Translations under genes and position numbers: made by a program
In this document: in pieces, positions 27,662-35,893 of the stretch
How positions within the stretch are numbered: the first letter of the stretch is position 1
Layout of the letters: every line of letters begins with the position of its first letter
Origin: Paraburkholderia sp. BL21I4N1
GTDB taxonomy: Bacteria > Pseudomonadota > Gammaproteobacteria > Burkholderiales > Burkholderiaceae
Assembly (NCBI RefSeq): GCF_002973525.1
Contig: NZ_PVEN01000008.1
Location: forward strand, 186,001 to 250,000
Reading direction: 5' to 3'
Length of the DNA stretch: 64,000 nt
The notes under the pieces: generated by a model
What the model saw: the letters and a program-made list of their open reading frames with translations, nothing else
What the model was told of the DNA's origin: nothing
Database searches by the model: none

Positions 27662-28507
27662 ATGATGCTGTCCCAGGTGGAAGAGATGCGCGACCAGTTG
27701 CGGCCGTCCGAGCGCAAGCTGGCCGATTACATCATCGAGGCACCGCGCGAGGTGCTCGATCTGTCGATGACCGAAGTCGCCGCCCGCGCGGGTGTGAGTC
27801 AGCCGACTATCGCGCGGTTTTGTCACGCGCTTGGGTTTTCGGGGTTTCGCGAATTCAAGATCCGGCTGGCGCAGGGGATCGCGGCGGGCGTGCCGACCGT
27901 GTACCGCGACGTACGGCCGGATGAAGGCGCGCCGGGACTGATTGCGAAAGTGTTCGACCGGACCATCGGGACATTGATCGAGGTGCGCAATAACCTGTCG
28001 CCGGATAGCGTTCATGCCGCGGTGGAACTGCTGGCCAACGCGGCGCGTATCGAGTTCTACGGTGCGGGCGGGTCAGGAATTGCCGCGCAGGATATTCAGC
28101 ACAAATTCTTCCGGCTCGGCATGCCGAGCGTCGCGTATTCCGATCCGCATACTTATTCGATGTCGGCGGCGTTGCTCGAACCTGGCGATGTCGTGGTGGC
28201 GGTGTCGAATACCGGCCGTACACGCGACATCATCGAAGCGGCGCGCTCGGCGTTGGCACGTGGCGCGAAAGTGATTGCGATTACGCATGGGAATTCGCCG
28301 CTGGCGAGGGTGGCGACGATTTCGTTGTTCTCGAACGTGGTGGAAGAAACCGATGTGTTTTCGCCGATGACATCGCGCATGTCGCATCTGGCGATCGGGG
28401 ACATTCTGGCGGTGGGTGTGGCGCTGAGTCGTGGTCCCGAGCTTGTGGAGCGACTGGGACAGGCGAAGGGAGTGATTGGGCGGTTGAGGATCGACGGCGA
28501 GGGTTGA
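27662..28507 (+). CDS. hexR: HexR-type regulator, MurR/RpiR family
   Basis: Represses sugar-acid catabolism and is released by KDPG in the HexR family. From ATG 27662 the protein has 281 residues: an N-terminal RpiR helix-turn-helix (about 25-60, MTEVAARAGVSQPTIARFCHAL) and a C-terminal SIS sugar-phosphate domain (YGAGGSGIAAQD; VSNTGRTRDIIEAA). An upstream in-frame ATG at 27611 lies before the predicted -10 and is unlikely. Divergence from edd-eda and the operators between them support the HexR name over other RpiR members. Confidence 0.88.
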   Translation: MMLSQVEEMRDQLRPSERKLADYIIEAPREVLDLSMTEVAARAGVSQPTIARFCHALGFSGFREFKIRLAQGIAAGVPTVYRDVRPDEGAPGLIAKVFDRTIGTLIEVRNNLSPDSVHAAVELLANAARIEFYGAGGSGIAAQDIQHKFFRLGMPSVAYSDPHTYSMSAALLEPGDVVVAVSNTGRTRDIIEAARSALARGAKVIAITHGNSPLARVATISLFSNVVEETDVFSPMTSRMSHLAIGDILAVGVALSRGPELVERLGQAKGVIGRLRIDGEG

Positions 28508-28521
28508 CGCGCTGGAAATGA

Positions 28522-28547
28522 AAAGGCCTGCTCGATGGCAGGCCTTT
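28522..28547 (+). terminator. Hairpin after hexR
   Basis: AAAGGCCTGC pairs with GCAGGCCTTT across a six-base loop. The T tract is short, so it is a moderate terminator that may serve hexR and the converging OmpA-type gene. Confidence 0.7.
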
Positions 28548-28573
28548 GAGGTCAAAACGATGTGTGCTGCGGA

Positions 28574-29287
28574 TTATTCGACACGCACGCTGGCTTCGAC
28601 ACGGCGGTTCTGTGCACGGCCTTCAGCCGTGGCATTCGATGCGACCGGATCGGCGCTGCCCTTGCCTTGCGTGTAGAACTGCTCGGCTTGCAGGCCGCCA
28701 TCGTGCAGATATTGCGCGACGGTGGTTGCGCGCGCCTGGGAGAGCTTCAGGTTATGCGGTTCCGACGCCCTGCTGTCCGTATAACCCGTCACGACCACAC
28801 GACGAACTTTGATACCCTGGTTCGCGCTGAGAAATCGGTCGAGGCTGGCCTTCGCTGCCGGGTTAAGCGTTGCGCTGTCGGTTGCGAAGTTGGCGTCGCC
28901 TTGCAGAACCAGCTGACGCTGCGGCGCGACCGGCTGGACGTCCTGCTTCACGACCGGCTGCGCGGCCGGCTGTTGCACGGCCGGCTTGCCACACATAAAG
29001 GTCAGTTCGCGCGGGTCCTTCTTCGGTACGGTAGCGTCGACACGATCGATCGATTCAAGCAGCGCCATGCCGTTTTCTTTACAGGTTTCTTCAGCAACGC
29101 GGACGCAGCTATTCGAGTTTTCCAGAAGTCCGTCGCAGCTAACGCGATAGACCGGTACCTGCTGGTTCGGGACGCTCACTGCACGCAGCGTGTAGGTAGG
29201 ACCAGACTGCGTGGTGCATGCAGCAAGGAAACAGACAAACGTGCCGAGTAACGGCGCGCGGAGATACTTCATCAGATTCATGTTCAT
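28574..29287 (-). CDS. OmpA-family lipoprotein
   Basis: Outer-membrane lipoprotein with a peptidoglycan-binding domain. The start chosen is ATG 29287 (237 residues); the signal ends in the lipobox LAAC with the acylated Cys24. A short cysteine-bearing domain and a Pro/Gln/Val linker (about 125-145) lead to the OmpA C-terminal domain, with TGYTDSRASEPHNLKLSQARA and the closing NRRVEASV. It follows the adhesin gene by 124 bases in the same direction and may help anchor or stabilise the envelope around it; such adhesin-OmpA pairs occur in Burkholderia, from memory. Confidence 0.88.
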   Translation of the reverse strand: MNMNLMKYLRAPLLGTFVCFLAACTTQSGPTYTLRAVSVPNQQVPVYRVSCDGLLENSNSCVRVAEETCKENGMALLESIDRVDATVPKKDPRELTFMCGKPAVQQPAAQPVVKQDVQPVAPQRQLVLQGDANFATDSATLNPAAKASLDRFLSANQGIKVRRVVVTGYTDSRASEPHNLKLSQARATTVAQYLHDGGLQAEQFYTQGKGSADPVASNATAEGRAQNRRVEASVRVE

Positions 29288-29411
29288 TTTTGGGAATTCA
29301 GTGAATTGAAGCGGCCCTCCCGGCGGCGCGAGCCGCCGACGAGGGCGCACTTTTATAGGTCAAGACAGACCCGGTTGACGGACGGGACTCACGCCCCGTC
29401 CGTCAAGGCAC

Positions 29412-32027
29412 TTACCACTGGTACGAAGCACCTGCGCCGATCGTCGTGCCACCCGAACTGATACCCGCACCAATCTTCACCTTCAGGTTCTGCGTGATGC
29501 GAGCCGATGCGCCCAACGCCGTGGCTTGATAGCCCTTGTAGTTCGCCGTGCCGACACCCACTGCAATGGTCTTGCCCTGGTCAACATCCGGAATCATCGT
29601 CAACGCGGTGGCCGCCGCGACGCCGCTGTACGCGTTACGTGACAACTCAGTCATGCCCGACTGGAATTGACGCATGTTCACGGCATCGGTTCCGGCCTTG
29701 CCGTCCGCGACATTCGTGAGACGGCGTTCGTTGCCTTCCGAACCGAACGACACGGTATTGTCCTGATCCGCGACAGAACCACCGCCGATTGCCACCGAGT
29801 TCGCGCCGCTTGCTTGTGCGCCACCGCCCATCGCCATCGAGTTGTCACCCGATGCCGAAGCGGCGCCACCATCCGTGTTGATCGCGATATACGTGTTGCC
29901 GGTCGACGCCTGATTCTTGATCTGCAGATTCAGATCCGCAACCTGCTGGTTGGTGTTCCACAACTGCGAGCCGGTCACCGCGTCAGTGCTGGTTGCGGAC
30001 AAATCCGCGTCTTGCAGGTTGGTCAGCTTCACCTTCGCTGCGCCAGCCGATCCACCCAGCGTGATCTTGTCGTGAGCGGCCGAGTCGTACTGCACCGCAT
30101 TCGCCACCGACCCGCCAAAGTTGTTGATCGTCGCCTGCATGTTGGTGATGTCGGTCGAGTTTTGCGTCGTACGGCTATCGATGTTGCTGATCGCGTCACC
30201 CACGTTGGTCACGGTCGTGCCACCGACAACGTAAGTCGGTGCGGTGATCGTGCCATCTTCGTTGACGGTCGAGCCGCCTCCGATCGCTGCGGCCGTGCTG
30301 GCCGCGCTCGCATACAACTGCGAACCGTTGACCGCTTCGACGCTCGACGCGTTGACCGCACCGGCCGCCACGCCTGTCACGACACGGTTACCCCCAGTAC
30401 CAGCCATGTTGACGCGCATACCGTTGGTGCTGCCCGCGATGAGAATGTCTTTCGACACCGCGTCTTGCGTGACGAGGCCAACGCCTGCTCCGTCAATCTG
30501 CGTCTTCAACGTCGACAGGTTGGCGTCGAGTGAATCGAGCGCACCGCCCACCGTGTTCTGCGTACCACCTTGCATGTGATACGTCGGACCGGTAACCGAA
30601 CCGTCTGCGTTGATCATTGCGCCGCCGCCGAGTGCGTCGACTGCCGGCTTGAGCTGGCTCAGGTTGACGGCCGAAGCGTCCGTCGTGCCGTTTGCCACAC
30701 CGATCAACTCACGCGCACCTGCGGTACCCATGAAGTCGACATGCGTGCCGTCCAGATCCTTGGCGACCGTCAGGTCGTGCGAATCCTTGTCCTGCTGCAC
30801 GAGACCGATTTCACCGCTGTTGATCTGGTTAGTGATGTTGGTCACCGAGCCTTCAACGTTGGTCACGCGGCCATCGATGTTGCTGATCGACGTTGCATTG
30901 TTCGTCACACGTTGGTCCAGATTCGTGATGTCGCCGGTGTTCTTCGCGATATCCGACGCGTTCTGTTCAACCTTCTCGTTCGTGGCAAACAACTGCGAAC
31001 CGTTCACTGCGTCCATACTGGTTGCCGACAGTTCGCCTGCCTTCACATTGGTAATCGACGTGCCTTCGGCGCCCTTCAGCGTCACAAGACCCTTCGAGGC
31101 ATCGTCATAGGCTACTGCGTTCGGATCGGTCCCGCCGCCACCACCGGTCAATGCTGCCGCCGCGATTGCGTCGGCGACATTGTCGTAGGTTGTACCGTTG
31201 ACCGCGTAGGTCGGCGCCTTTACCGAGCCATCCGCGTTCAGGCTTGAACCACCACCGAGCGCAGCCGTCACGCCCTTGAGCTGTGACACGTTGACAGCAT
31301 CGGTGTCGTTCTGACCGGCGGCCATGTTCACCAGACGACGTGTGTTCGCCTGATTATGGATCGTGTACGCCACGCCCTTTGCGTCATAAGCGGTGTACGA
31401 ACCCGTGCCATCGCTACCCACCGAGACGGTGTTGTCCAGATTCGCCACCGAGCCCGAGCCCAGGGCGACCGAATCAGCACCCGAAGCAAAAGACTGCGCG
31501 CCAACTGTTGTCGACTTTGCACCCTTGGCGTACGCGTTCGAACCGATCGCGATCGATGCGGCGCCTTCAACGCGCGCCACGTCCGACGGGGGGGTCGAGC
31601 CAACGCTGTCACCCATGCCGGCGACCTGCGAATAGTACGCTGCGGTCTTGTACGAGGTGTTCAGCCCCGTCGTATCGATGCCCGAGCCGCCTGCACCGGC
31701 TTTGAGCATGCCGCCCCTGAGCAAAGTTGCCTGAAGGCCGTCACTACCTGAGCCGGCCGGGATCACGTCCCACACCTGACCGACGTCGGCTGCGTCGGTA
31801 ATCACGAAAGCGCCCGCACCAATGACCTCCTGATTGCCGTCCACTACTGAGCCACTGTCCAATCCGCCGGCGCTTGCACTCACCGAAGCGCCAGCGCCTG
31901 CTGCCAGGATCGCGGCAACAAGCACGCTCTTGCTCTTACTCTTCTTCCCCCGACTCCTCGCCACTTCCGATGCAGCCACATAGGTTCCGGTAGTTTCATT
32001 CCAAACGGTTTTGTACGACTTGTTCAC
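29412..32027 (-). CDS. Trimeric autotransporter adhesin (YadA-like)
   Basis: Surface adhesin that trimerises and secretes itself (type Vc). The start is GTG 32027 with AGGA eight bases upstream (871 residues); it gives the extended signal peptide region MNKSYKTVWNETTGTYVAASE. YadA-head repeats of the SxAxGxxAxA type occur near the N-terminus (SIAIGSNAYAKGAKSTTVGA) and again late (NSMAMGGGAQASGANSVAIG). Between them lie stalk repeats with at least six DAVN/EAVNxSQL neck motifs. The last ~75 residues are the YadA anchor, ending in the aromatic residue Trp. It has a long AT-rich upstream region. Confidence 0.93.
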   Translation of the reverse strand: MNKSYKTVWNETTGTYVAASEVARSRGKKSKSKSVLVAAILAAGAGASVSASAGGLDSGSVVDGNQEVIGAGAFVITDAADVGQVWDVIPAGSGSDGLQATLLRGGMLKAGAGGSGIDTTGLNTSYKTAAYYSQVAGMGDSVGSTPPSDVARVEGAASIAIGSNAYAKGAKSTTVGAQSFASGADSVALGSGSVANLDNTVSVGSDGTGSYTAYDAKGVAYTIHNQANTRRLVNMAAGQNDTDAVNVSQLKGVTAALGGGSSLNADGSVKAPTYAVNGTTYDNVADAIAAAALTGGGGGTDPNAVAYDDASKGLVTLKGAEGTSITNVKAGELSATSMDAVNGSQLFATNEKVEQNASDIAKNTGDITNLDQRVTNNATSISNIDGRVTNVEGSVTNITNQINSGEIGLVQQDKDSHDLTVAKDLDGTHVDFMGTAGARELIGVANGTTDASAVNLSQLKPAVDALGGGAMINADGSVTGPTYHMQGGTQNTVGGALDSLDANLSTLKTQIDGAGVGLVTQDAVSKDILIAGSTNGMRVNMAGTGGNRVVTGVAAGAVNASSVEAVNGSQLYASAASTAAAIGGGSTVNEDGTITAPTYVVGGTTVTNVGDAISNIDSRTTQNSTDITNMQATINNFGGSVANAVQYDSAAHDKITLGGSAGAAKVKLTNLQDADLSATSTDAVTGSQLWNTNQQVADLNLQIKNQASTGNTYIAINTDGGAASASGDNSMAMGGGAQASGANSVAIGGGSVADQDNTVSFGSEGNERRLTNVADGKAGTDAVNMRQFQSGMTELSRNAYSGVAAATALTMIPDVDQGKTIAVGVGTANYKGYQATALGASARITQNLKVKIGAGISSGGTTIGAGASYQW

Positions 32028-32211
32028 GATTTCATCCTGTTGAAAGTGTAGTAACTGATCTGTTTTGCAAGCGACCAAGTCGGCGCTTCACGCATATCAG
32101 TCGGTCACCGAGGGAATGAAAAAGCGGTCATACGAATGAGAATTTTCGGACCACGTCACTCACCCTTCGGCTGGTGACACAAATGTATGTTTAAGCGACT
32201 CACGCTTTAAT

Positions 32212-32295
32212 GGGACAATTCTTAAAATTCAATTATACTTAGGACAATTCCTCGTCAACCAGACAGAACAACCAATTTACCTAGGAAAGGTCCTA
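32212..32295. repeat. Cluster of inverted-repeat elements (TAGGA-N4-TCCTA type)
   Basis: Three related sites: a degenerate GGGACAATTCTT (32212-32223), AGGACAATTCCT (32241-32252), and TAGGAAAGGTCCTA (32282-32295). Centres are 29 and 42 bases apart, near whole helical turns, as expected for side-by-side protein binding. A fourth copy, TAGGATCCCTCCTA, lies at 32615-32628. The adhesin start is 185-268 bases away from the first three. Confidence 0.6.
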
Positions 32296-32609
32296 ATATT
32301 CACAGACAAAAATCTGAAATATAAAAATTTAGGCTGATTCGTTCTATTTTAAAAATTAAGAAAATCCTGATTGCGCGACGCGAAACTGAACGACGAAACA
32401 ACCGACGAGGGACTTGGTCGGCCAGCCATGATGCGGCGCCGCATATCCATAACTCGTCGCTCGTACGCGTCACACCGTGGACCGTTTGACGTGCTGATCG
32501 TCAGGTCAAAAACATACATCTCTTAGCTGATGGGCTTATCAGAAGGTGGTCGCACGCTGACTAAGCGATTTGAGACTCAAAAATCTCTGCGTGCGGCGCA
32601 CGTTAGAAT

Positions 32610-32633
32610 AAAAATAGGATCCCTCCTATTTTT
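32610..32633. repeat. A/T-rich perfect hairpin containing a TAGGA-N4-TCCTA copy
   Basis: AAAAATAGGA pairs with TCCTATTTTT over ten bases around the loop TCCC. It could act as a weak bidirectional terminator or as an operator, since its core repeats the motif found at 32282-32295. Confidence 0.6.
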
Positions 32634-32969
32634 AAATTTTATTCCCCCGCCACCAACGAGAATCTCTGCGCGCACCCTGACAAATACGATCCACGCTCAG
32701 ACTTTCTCACATCAAAATAAGAAAATTAAGACTAATCCTGTGGATTAACCCACTGGTCGCCGACAAAATTGGACCCAAGGCCTCAAAAGCTGACCTATTA
32801 AAGTGACGACAGATAAAACGCCAACCAACCAATCAATCCCATTTTGCGCAACGAGCCTGCATCCAAATTTAAACGCCGTCATCTTCTTATCAACACCAGA
32901 CGATTCTCGATCGCAGCTCCGGATCGACAACCGTATTTGAGAACGTATTCACTCTCTTCAGGAGTTTTC

Positions 32970-33407
32970 ATGAACCGCTTTACCATCCTGGCTACCGTCG
33001 GCCTGCTGCTTTCGCCCGTTGCATCGCAGGCATCCACCGCAACATCGGACGAAGCGGCGTTAGCTGCCCTTGAACAATCCTGGGTAAATGCCTCGTCCCG
33101 CCACGATCACGCCGTACTCGACCAAATTCTGGATGACTCGTTCGTCGAGACGATGTCCAACGGAGCACGCCGTAGCAAAGCGGACGCGCTTTCCGCGCCG
33201 GGACTTCCTGCCGGTTCGAGCCAGACACTTACGGAGGTCAACGTACGGGTAATCGGCGACATTGCCGTTGTAACCGGCGTCAACCACTACCAACCGGCAC
33301 CCAGCGCTAAAGCAATCTATTTCTTGTTCACCGATGTCTACGCCAGACGACCGAACGGCTGGCGCGCCGTGTCATCGCGCATGCGCAAATCAGGCAATGG
33401 AGCGTGA
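32970..33407 (+). CDS. Secreted NTF2-like (DUF4440) protein, copy 1
   Basis: Small exported protein of the SnoaL/NTF2-like superfamily; function unknown. ATG 32970 follows a clear AGGAG and gives 145 residues with a signal peptide (MNRFTILATVGLLLSPVASQA, cleaved near 21). The mature part has the DUF4440 pattern LEQSWVNASSRHDHAVLDQILDD and ends in the family's C-terminal strand (RRPNGWRAVSSRM). The next gene is a tandem paralogue. It is divergent from the adhesin gene. Confidence 0.84.
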   Translation: MNRFTILATVGLLLSPVASQASTATSDEAALAALEQSWVNASSRHDHAVLDQILDDSFVETMSNGARRSKADALSAPGLPAGSSQTLTEVNVRVIGDIAVVTGVNHYQPAPSAKAIYFLFTDVYARRPNGWRAVSSRMRKSGNGA

Positions 33408-33473
33408 TCATGATTCATTGCGGTTTAGTCGCCGCGTGACATTTAACGCACCTTTCTTCCATAAACAGGGAAT

Positions 33474-33914
33474 ATGAAATATTTTGCCTTCCTGACCACC
33501 CTCGGCCTATCAACTTGCGTGTTGGCCGTCGGCCTCCACACCGAGGTTCAAGTTGACGCCACACTGGTTTCGATCGAGCAGATGTGGGTCGACGCCGTCG
33601 CTCACGGCGACCGCGCCACGCTCGACCAACTACTCGACAACTCCTTCGTCGAAACCATGCCAAACGGCGCCCGTCGCAGCAAAGCCGACGTGCTGTTCGC
33701 ACCGTCCTTGCCGCCTGGCGCCGCGCAGTCGCTCGGCGATCTGAGAGTACGTGTACTGGGGAATGTCGCGATGGTGTCCGGCGTCAATCACTACACGCCG
33801 GCATCGGGTTTAAAAACGATCGATTACGCGTTCACCGACCTGTATGTGCGACGTGGCGACACCTGGCGTGTCGCGTCGTCACATACGACTCTCGGGTCGG
33901 TGCATAACGTCTAA
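33474..33914 (+). CDS. Secreted NTF2-like (DUF4440) protein, copy 2
   Basis: Tandem duplicate of the preceding gene, starting 66 bases after it with its own AGGGAAT ribosome site (146 residues). The core is close: SFVETMPNGARRSKAD versus SFVETMSNGARRSKAD, and VSGVNHY versus VTGVNHY. The signal peptide is different (MKYFAFLTTLGLSTCVLAVG). Conservation is strongest in the pocket-forming part, suggesting both copies are functional. No catalytic residue can be named. Confidence 0.84.
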   Translation: MKYFAFLTTLGLSTCVLAVGLHTEVQVDATLVSIEQMWVDAVAHGDRATLDQLLDNSFVETMPNGARRSKADVLFAPSLPPGAAQSLGDLRVRVLGNVAMVSGVNHYTPASGLKTIDYAFTDLYVRRGDTWRVASSHTTLGSVHNV

Positions 33915-33945
33915 CAGTGTGGAGCGTTGCGCTCCCACCCAAAGC

Positions 33946-34371
33946 TTAAAACGGTTTGATCACCACCAGCGCCACAGCCGCCAGCATGCCCAGCACGGGC
34001 AACTCATTGAACATCCGATACCACTTATCCGAACGACGGTTCTCGCCACGTTCAAAAGTCCGCAGCAACACACCGCAGTACGCGTGATAGATGATCAACA
34101 AGACCACCACGCCGACCTTCGCGTGAATCCAGCCCTGCCCGCGGCCAATCCCGATCACTAGCCACAGCCAGATACCACAGGCCAGCGCCGGCACCGCGAT
34201 GAATGTCATGAAGCGGAACAATTTTCGCGCCATCGTCAGGAGACGCGCCGTTGCAGCCGTATCCGTTTCCATCGCCAGATTGACGAAGATGCGCGGTAAA
34301 TAGAACAGGCCGGCAAACCAGGAAGCCACCAGGACAATGTGAAATGTTTTGACCCAAAGCATCGGGAGCAC
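33946..34371 (-). CDS. hemJ: Protoporphyrinogen oxidase HemJ (CopD-like membrane protein)
   Basis: Oxidises protoporphyrinogen IX in heme synthesis in bacteria lacking HemG/HemY. The 141-residue protein has four hydrophobic helices with the HemJ pattern: WVKTFHIVLVASWFAGLFYLPRIFV with the conserved histidine at 11, the second-helix Gly/Trp motifs, WIHAKVG and the C-terminal RMFNELPVLGM. It converges with the NTF2-like pair 31 bases away and lies downstream of proA. Activity is inferred from family. Confidence 0.9.
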   Translation of the reverse strand: MLPMLWVKTFHIVLVASWFAGLFYLPRIFVNLAMETDTAATARLLTMARKLFRFMTFIAVPALACGIWLWLVIGIGRGQGWIHAKVGVVVLLIIYHAYCGVLLRTFERGENRRSDKWYRMFNELPVLGMLAAVALVVIKPF

Positions 34372-34431
34372 CTGTTGTTGTGGGGTTCGTTAGTGTGTGC
34401 GAATCGGGCGGAAGCGGCGGCAAGTGCGAGC

Positions 34432-34457
34432 GCGGCTGCGTTGCGCAGCCGCTTTTT
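34432..34457 (+). terminator. Plus-strand intrinsic terminator without a plus-strand gene
   Basis: GCGGCTGCG (34432-34440) pairs with CGCAGCCGC (34444-34452) and is followed by TTTTT. Orientation is plus, yet both flanking genes (hemJ and proA) are on the minus strand. The nearest plus-strand gene ends 518 bases to the left, across hemJ. Confidence 0.7.
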
Positions 34458-34487
34458 CAATCAGCGCTCGCGACGAACGCTCGCCAC

Positions 34488-35759
34488 TTATTGGCGGCCT
34501 TCGCCATGACCCAGCACGACATACTTGAGCGACGTCAGCCCTTCCAGACCCACCGGCCCACGCGCATGCAGTTTGTCGTTCGAGATACCGATTTCTGCGC
34601 CAAGGCCGAATTCGAAACCATCGGCGAAACGCGTCGACGCGTTCACCATTACGCTCGCCGAATCGACTTCGCGCAGAAAGCGCATGGCGCGGTCGTGGTC
34701 TTCGGTGACGATCGCATCGGTGTGATGCGAGCCGTATTCGTTGATGTGCTCGATCGCCGCGTCAAGACCGTCGACCACCTTGATCGCCAGGACCGGCGCA
34801 AGATACTCGGTGCGCCAGTCTTCCTCGGTGGCATCGACAAGCGGCGCCACGCCCGCAGCCGACAACACCGCTCGCGCCGCCGCATCCACGCGCAACTCGA
34901 CTTCTTTCGCGCGATACAGCTTGCCCAGCGCCGGCAATACCTCAGCCGCGATATCACGCGCAACCAGCAGCGTTTCCATCGTGTTGCAGGTGCCGTAGCG
35001 GTGCGTCTTCGCGTTATCGCAAACGGTCAGCGTTTTCGTCAGATCCGCGCGATCGTCCACATACACATGGCAGATGCCGTCGAGGTGCTTGATCATCGGC
35101 ACGCGGCCTTCTTCGATCAGACGCGCAATCAGGCTCTTGCCGCCACGCGGCACGATCACGTCGACGTATTCCGTCATCGTGATGAGCTTGCCGACGGCCG
35201 CGCGATCCGCCGTGGCCACCACTTGCACCGCGTCTTGCGGCAATCCGGCCGCTTCCAGGCCTTCGCCGATCAACTTCGCCAGCGCCGTATTGCACTCGAG
35301 CGCCTCGGAACCGCCGCGCAGAATCGTCGCGTTGCCCGATTTCAGGCACAGTGCGGCGGCGTCGATCGTCACGTTCGGCCGCGATTCGTAGATGATGCCG
35401 ATCACGCCCAGCGGCACACGCATCTGACCCACCTGAATGCCGCTCGGCCGAAACTTCATGTTGCCGATTTCACCGATCGGATCGGCCAGTCCGGCGACCT
35501 GCCGCAAGCCTTCGACCATCGTCTTCAGCGCCTTGTCCGACAGCGTGAGACGGTCGATAAACGCCGCGTCGTGTCCTTTGTCGCGGGCCTTGGCGAGGTC
35601 GCGCGCGTTGGCTTCTTTCAGCAACACGGTATCGCGTTCAATGGCGTGAGCAACGGCCGCGAGCGCGGCATTCTTCGCCGCCGTCGACGCCCGCGCCATC
35701 GCGCGCGAAGCGTGACGGGCGCGGCGGCCGAGGTCGGTCATGTACTGGTCGATATCCAT
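34488..35759 (-). CDS. proA: Gamma-glutamyl phosphate reductase
   Basis: Second step of proline synthesis, reducing gamma-glutamyl phosphate to glutamate semialdehyde with NADPH. The 423-residue protein has the aldehyde-dehydrogenase fold with the catalytic cysteine in YGTCNTMETLLV and the ProA signature VYVDDRADL nearby. It lies 134 bases after holA in the same direction; together with the leuS-lptE-holA genes it forms a conserved Burkholderia order. Confidence 0.96.
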   Translation of the reverse strand: MDIDQYMTDLGRRARHASRAMARASTAAKNAALAAVAHAIERDTVLLKEANARDLAKARDKGHDAAFIDRLTLSDKALKTMVEGLRQVAGLADPIGEIGNMKFRPSGIQVGQMRVPLGVIGIIYESRPNVTIDAAALCLKSGNATILRGGSEALECNTALAKLIGEGLEAAGLPQDAVQVVATADRAAVGKLITMTEYVDVIVPRGGKSLIARLIEEGRVPMIKHLDGICHVYVDDRADLTKTLTVCDNAKTHRYGTCNTMETLLVARDIAAEVLPALGKLYRAKEVELRVDAAARAVLSAAGVAPLVDATEEDWRTEYLAPVLAIKVVDGLDAAIEHINEYGSHHTDAIVTEDHDRAMRFLREVDSASVMVNASTRFADGFEFGLGAEIGISNDKLHARGPVGLEGLTSLKYVVLGHGEGRQ

Positions 35760-35893
35760 GGAGATTCTCTTGGTGCCGCGCCACGCTCAGGCGGGGCGGA
35801 CTGACAGAATTAGCGAAACATCAAGCGATTGTAAGACGCGCGGCGGTGCTTTGCCTGGCGTGGCGGTTTGGGCCGCCAGCGCCGCCTCACAGC

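Larger units (their letters stand above)
32028..32969. other. Long AT-richer intergenic region upstream of the adhesin
   Basis: This 942-base stretch between two divergent secreted-protein genes contains no convincing coding sequence: a 72-codon frame at 32530-32748 lacks a ribosome site and family features. Base composition falls sharply compared with the rest of the window (notably 32200-32350 and 32600-32640). It carries repeated TAGGA-N4-TCCTA elements, an A/T hairpin and a ten-base direct repeat (AATCTCTGCG at 32582-32591 and 32661-32670). A regulatory region for the adhesin, possibly acquired or silenced, is the simplest reading. Confidence 0.7.

Noticed and set aside
32530..32748. A 72-codon plus-strand frame in the adhesin upstream region.
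   Set aside because: No ribosome site, low-complexity Lys/Thr-rich C-terminus and it runs through the A/T hairpin; not supported as a gene.
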